From the NCBI RefSeq assembly GCF_003259175.1, contig NZ_QGOK01000007.1, positions 124,001 to 188,000 of the forward strand: a DNA stretch of 64,000 bases. The letters are read 5' to 3'. The notes beneath the pieces were generated by a model that was not told the DNA's origin, searched no databases, and worked only from the letters and a program-made list of their open reading frames with translations. The position numbers and the translations under genes were made by a program. Position 1 is the first letter of the stretch; each line of letters starts with the position of its first letter. Origin of the DNA: Marinomonas shanghaiensis (lineage in GTDB: Bacteria > Pseudomonadota > Gammaproteobacteria > Pseudomonadales > Marinomonadaceae). This document shows positions 62,276 through 64,000 of the stretch, in pieces.

Positions 62276-63370
62276 ATGGCAGATGTAAAGTTAACCCATG
62301 TTAAAAAAATCTACTCAAATAAAGTAGAAGTTCTAAAAGACATTAATTTGGACATCAAACAAGGCGAGTTTATTGTGTTTGTCGGTCCATCTGGCTGCGG
62401 CAAGTCAACCTTGTTACGGATGATTTCTGGGTTGGAGGAAATTTCGTCTGGTACCTTGGAAATTGATGGTCAGGTTGTGAATGATATTCCACCCGCGTTA
62501 CGTGGTATTGCGATGGTATTCCAGAGTTATGCTTTGTATCCGCATATGTCTGTGTACGACAATATGGCGTTTAGCTTGCAAATTGCTAAGGTGAGCAAAG
62601 CCGATATTGATCAACAAGTGCGTAAAGCGGCTGATATGCTGCAGTTAACGCCATACCTAGATCGTCTGCCTAAAGCGCTTTCTGGTGGTCAGCGTCAGCG
62701 TGTGGCGATTGGTCGTGCGATTGTACGTCGTCCTAAGGTATTTTTGTTTGATGAGCCTTTGTCTAACTTGGATGCGGCATTGCGTGTGGCGACTCGCATG
62801 GAGATTGCTAATTTAAAAGACAGTATGCCCGATTCGACGATGATTTATGTGACCCACGATCAAGTGGAAGCGATGACGTTAGCGGATCGAATTGTCTTAT
62901 TGTCTGCGGGTAATATTGAGCAAGTTGGTTCACCGTTGGAATTGTATGAACACCCTGCGAATGTTTTTGTGGCGAAATTTATAGGTTCGCCTGCGATGAA
63001 TATCGTGCCTTGTCGAATTGAAAAAGCAGGTGATCAGACTCGCGTTGCTTTGTCTTCTTCGGTGATGGTCGATACGCCCATCAAAACAGATGTTGCAGAA
63101 CAGTCTAAGTCGGCTTTCTTTGGTATCCGACCTGAAGATATGGTGGTGGTTGCTACCCAAGAACAAGCTTTCTTGTCTGGTGAGGTGTCGTTTGTTGAGT
63201 CCTTAGGGGAGGCGACCTTGTTGTACGTAAAAGTACCTGGGTGCGATGACATGATTATTGCCAAGCAAGCGGGCACGTTAAAAACTCAGCGCGGTGACAA
63301 GGTTCATTTGTCTGCCTTGCCTGAAAAAATGCATTTATTTGATGAAAACGAGCAATCTTATACTCGTTAA
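62276..63370 (+). CDS. aglK: Alpha-glucoside ABC transporter ATPase AglK
   Basis: 364 residues. Walker A GPSGCGKST, Q-loop VFQSYALYPHMS, signature LSGGQRQRVAIG, Walker B VFLFDEPLSNLD, switch His YVTHDQVEAMT. C-terminal regulatory domain with GSPAMNIVPCR and FGIRPEDM. A MalK-type ATPase, distinct from the gts one at 50140. It lies between the permeases and the alpha-glucosidase. Confidence 0.88.
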   Translation: MADVKLTHVKKIYSNKVEVLKDINLDIKQGEFIVFVGPSGCGKSTLLRMISGLEEISSGTLEIDGQVVNDIPPALRGIAMVFQSYALYPHMSVYDNMAFSLQIAKVSKADIDQQVRKAADMLQLTPYLDRLPKALSGGQRQRVAIGRAIVRRPKVFLFDEPLSNLDAALRVATRMEIANLKDSMPDSTMIYVTHDQVEAMTLADRIVLLSAGNIEQVGSPLELYEHPANVFVAKFIGSPAMNIVPCRIEKAGDQTRVALSSSVMVDTPIKTDVAEQSKSAFFGIRPEDMVVVATQEQAFLSGEVSFVESLGEATLLYVKVPGCDDMIIAKQAGTLKTQRGDKVHLSALPEKMHLFDENEQSYTR

Positions 63371-63438
63371 GTTGTACGTTATTTCTCATTGGGGCAGGCC
63401 ATGCTTTGCCCCATGTTTTATCTTTTTTGGAGAGTCTG

Positions 63439-64000
63439 ATGACAACCAATTTGAACTGGTGGAAAGGTGGGATTATATATCAAATTTACCCACGTAGTTT
63501 TATGGATGCGAATGGCGATGGTGTGGGTGATTTGGCGGGTATTACCCGTAAATTAGATTATGTCGCATCACTTGGTGTGGATGCTATTTGGCTTTCTCCT
63601 ATCTTTACGTCACCAATGAAAGACTTTGGCTACGATGTATCAGATTATCGAGATATTGATCCGATGTTTGGTTCATTGGAGGACTTCAAGGTTTTGATTG
63701 ATCGCTCCCATGAGTTGGGTTTAAAAGTCATGATAGACCAGGTGATTAGTCACTCGGCCGATGTACACCCTTGGTTTGAAGAGAGTCGTCAAGATAAAAC
63801 CAATCCTAAAGCCGATTGGTATGTATGGGCGGACCCAAAACCAGATGGCTCACCGCCAAATAACTGGTTATCCATCTTTGGTGGCAGTGCGTGGAAATGG
63901 GACAGCCGTCGTTTGCAATATTATTTGCATAACTTCCTTGAGTCTCAACCGGATTTTAATTTCCATAATCCAGAAGTGCGTCAGGCGCACCTAGATAATA
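63439..64000 (+). CDS. aglA: Alpha-glucosidase, N-terminal part (runs off the window)
   Basis: 187 codons are visible, and no stop is reached. GH13 enzyme: WWKGGIIYQIYPRSFMDANG with the usual DGVGDLAGI calcium-type loop, conserved region LGVDAIWLSPIFTSPMKDFG YDVSDYRDID, and conserved region I LKVMIDQVISHSADVHPWF. WYVWADPKPDGSPPNNWLSI is typical of alpha-glucosidases/oligo-1,6-glucosidases. The catalytic residues lie beyond the window. GGAGAG precedes the ATG. It would hydrolyse the sugars imported by AglEFGK. Confidence 0.92.
   Translation, partial: MTTNLNWWKGGIIYQIYPRSFMDANGDGVGDLAGITRKLDYVASLGVDAIWLSPIFTSPMKDFGYDVSDYRDIDPMFGSLEDFKVLIDRSHELGLKVMIDQVISHSADVHPWFEESRQDKTNPKADWYVWADPKPDGSPPNNWLSIFGGSAWKWDSRRLQYYLHNFLESQPDFNFHNPEVRQAHLDN

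Overview
The window looks like chromosomal DNA of a marine gammaproteobacterium of the Oceanospirillales/Pseudomonadales type; Marinomonas is my best guess from protein similarity and gene order, which I could not test by search. The core gene order (phoBR, ubiCA, recG, oxyR, ridA, spoT, rpoZ, gmk, yicC, rph) is the one known from Pseudomonas-like genomes. There are no rRNA or tRNA genes and no CRISPR array.

Layout. 1-6.9 kb: start of a secreted protein, cysZ with a coupled response regulator, phoBR with a good Pho box, ubiCA and an HDOD signalling protein. 7.0-12.3 kb: aapJQMP amino-acid ABC operon divergent from lrp. 12.3-21.1 kb: a helix-hairpin-helix protein, recG, oxyR, an epimerase-like protein, then ridA-spoT-rpoZ-gmk. 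21.2-26.4 kb: three transporter/regulator pairs (nimT/nimR-like, RhtB/LysR, SugE/LysR). 26.4-42.2 kb: a toxin-antitoxin and defence-type island. It holds two hipBA loci, an orphan hipB-like gene, fic, a 1302-residue NACHT-type NTPase with a C-terminal nuclease-like domain, a RhuM pseudogene, an entericidin-like lipoprotein, a BacNav-type ion channel, an MNT/HEPN module with a broken HEPN, a DUF4143 ATPase, a second broken HEPN, and an ATPase plus DUF4276 TOPRIM-like pair. 42.3-49.9 kb: yicC, rph, a periplasmic binding protein paired with a GGDEF-EAL protein, a small secreted protein and a 5'-nucleotidase. 50.1-64.0 kb: two sugar-uptake loci, gtsABCD with a GltR/GtrS-type two-component system, and fructokinase followed by aglEFGK and the start of an alpha-glucosidase.

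Main interpretation. yicC and gmk are neighbours in Pseudomonas-like genomes but are about 21 kb apart here, so the block between them is probably an insertion hotspot next to the 3' end of yicC. The sequence supports this directly. A diverged fragment of the yicC 3' end (37445-37510) is fused to a truncated HEPN gene, and a second fragment encoding the exact YicC C-terminus followed by a stop lies at 38010-38033. The island also contains several decayed toxin-antitoxin pieces, which fits repeated gain and loss of cassettes. The best candidates for under-described biology are the NACHT/nuclease protein (29928-33836) and the ATPase/TOPRIM pair (40404-42145).
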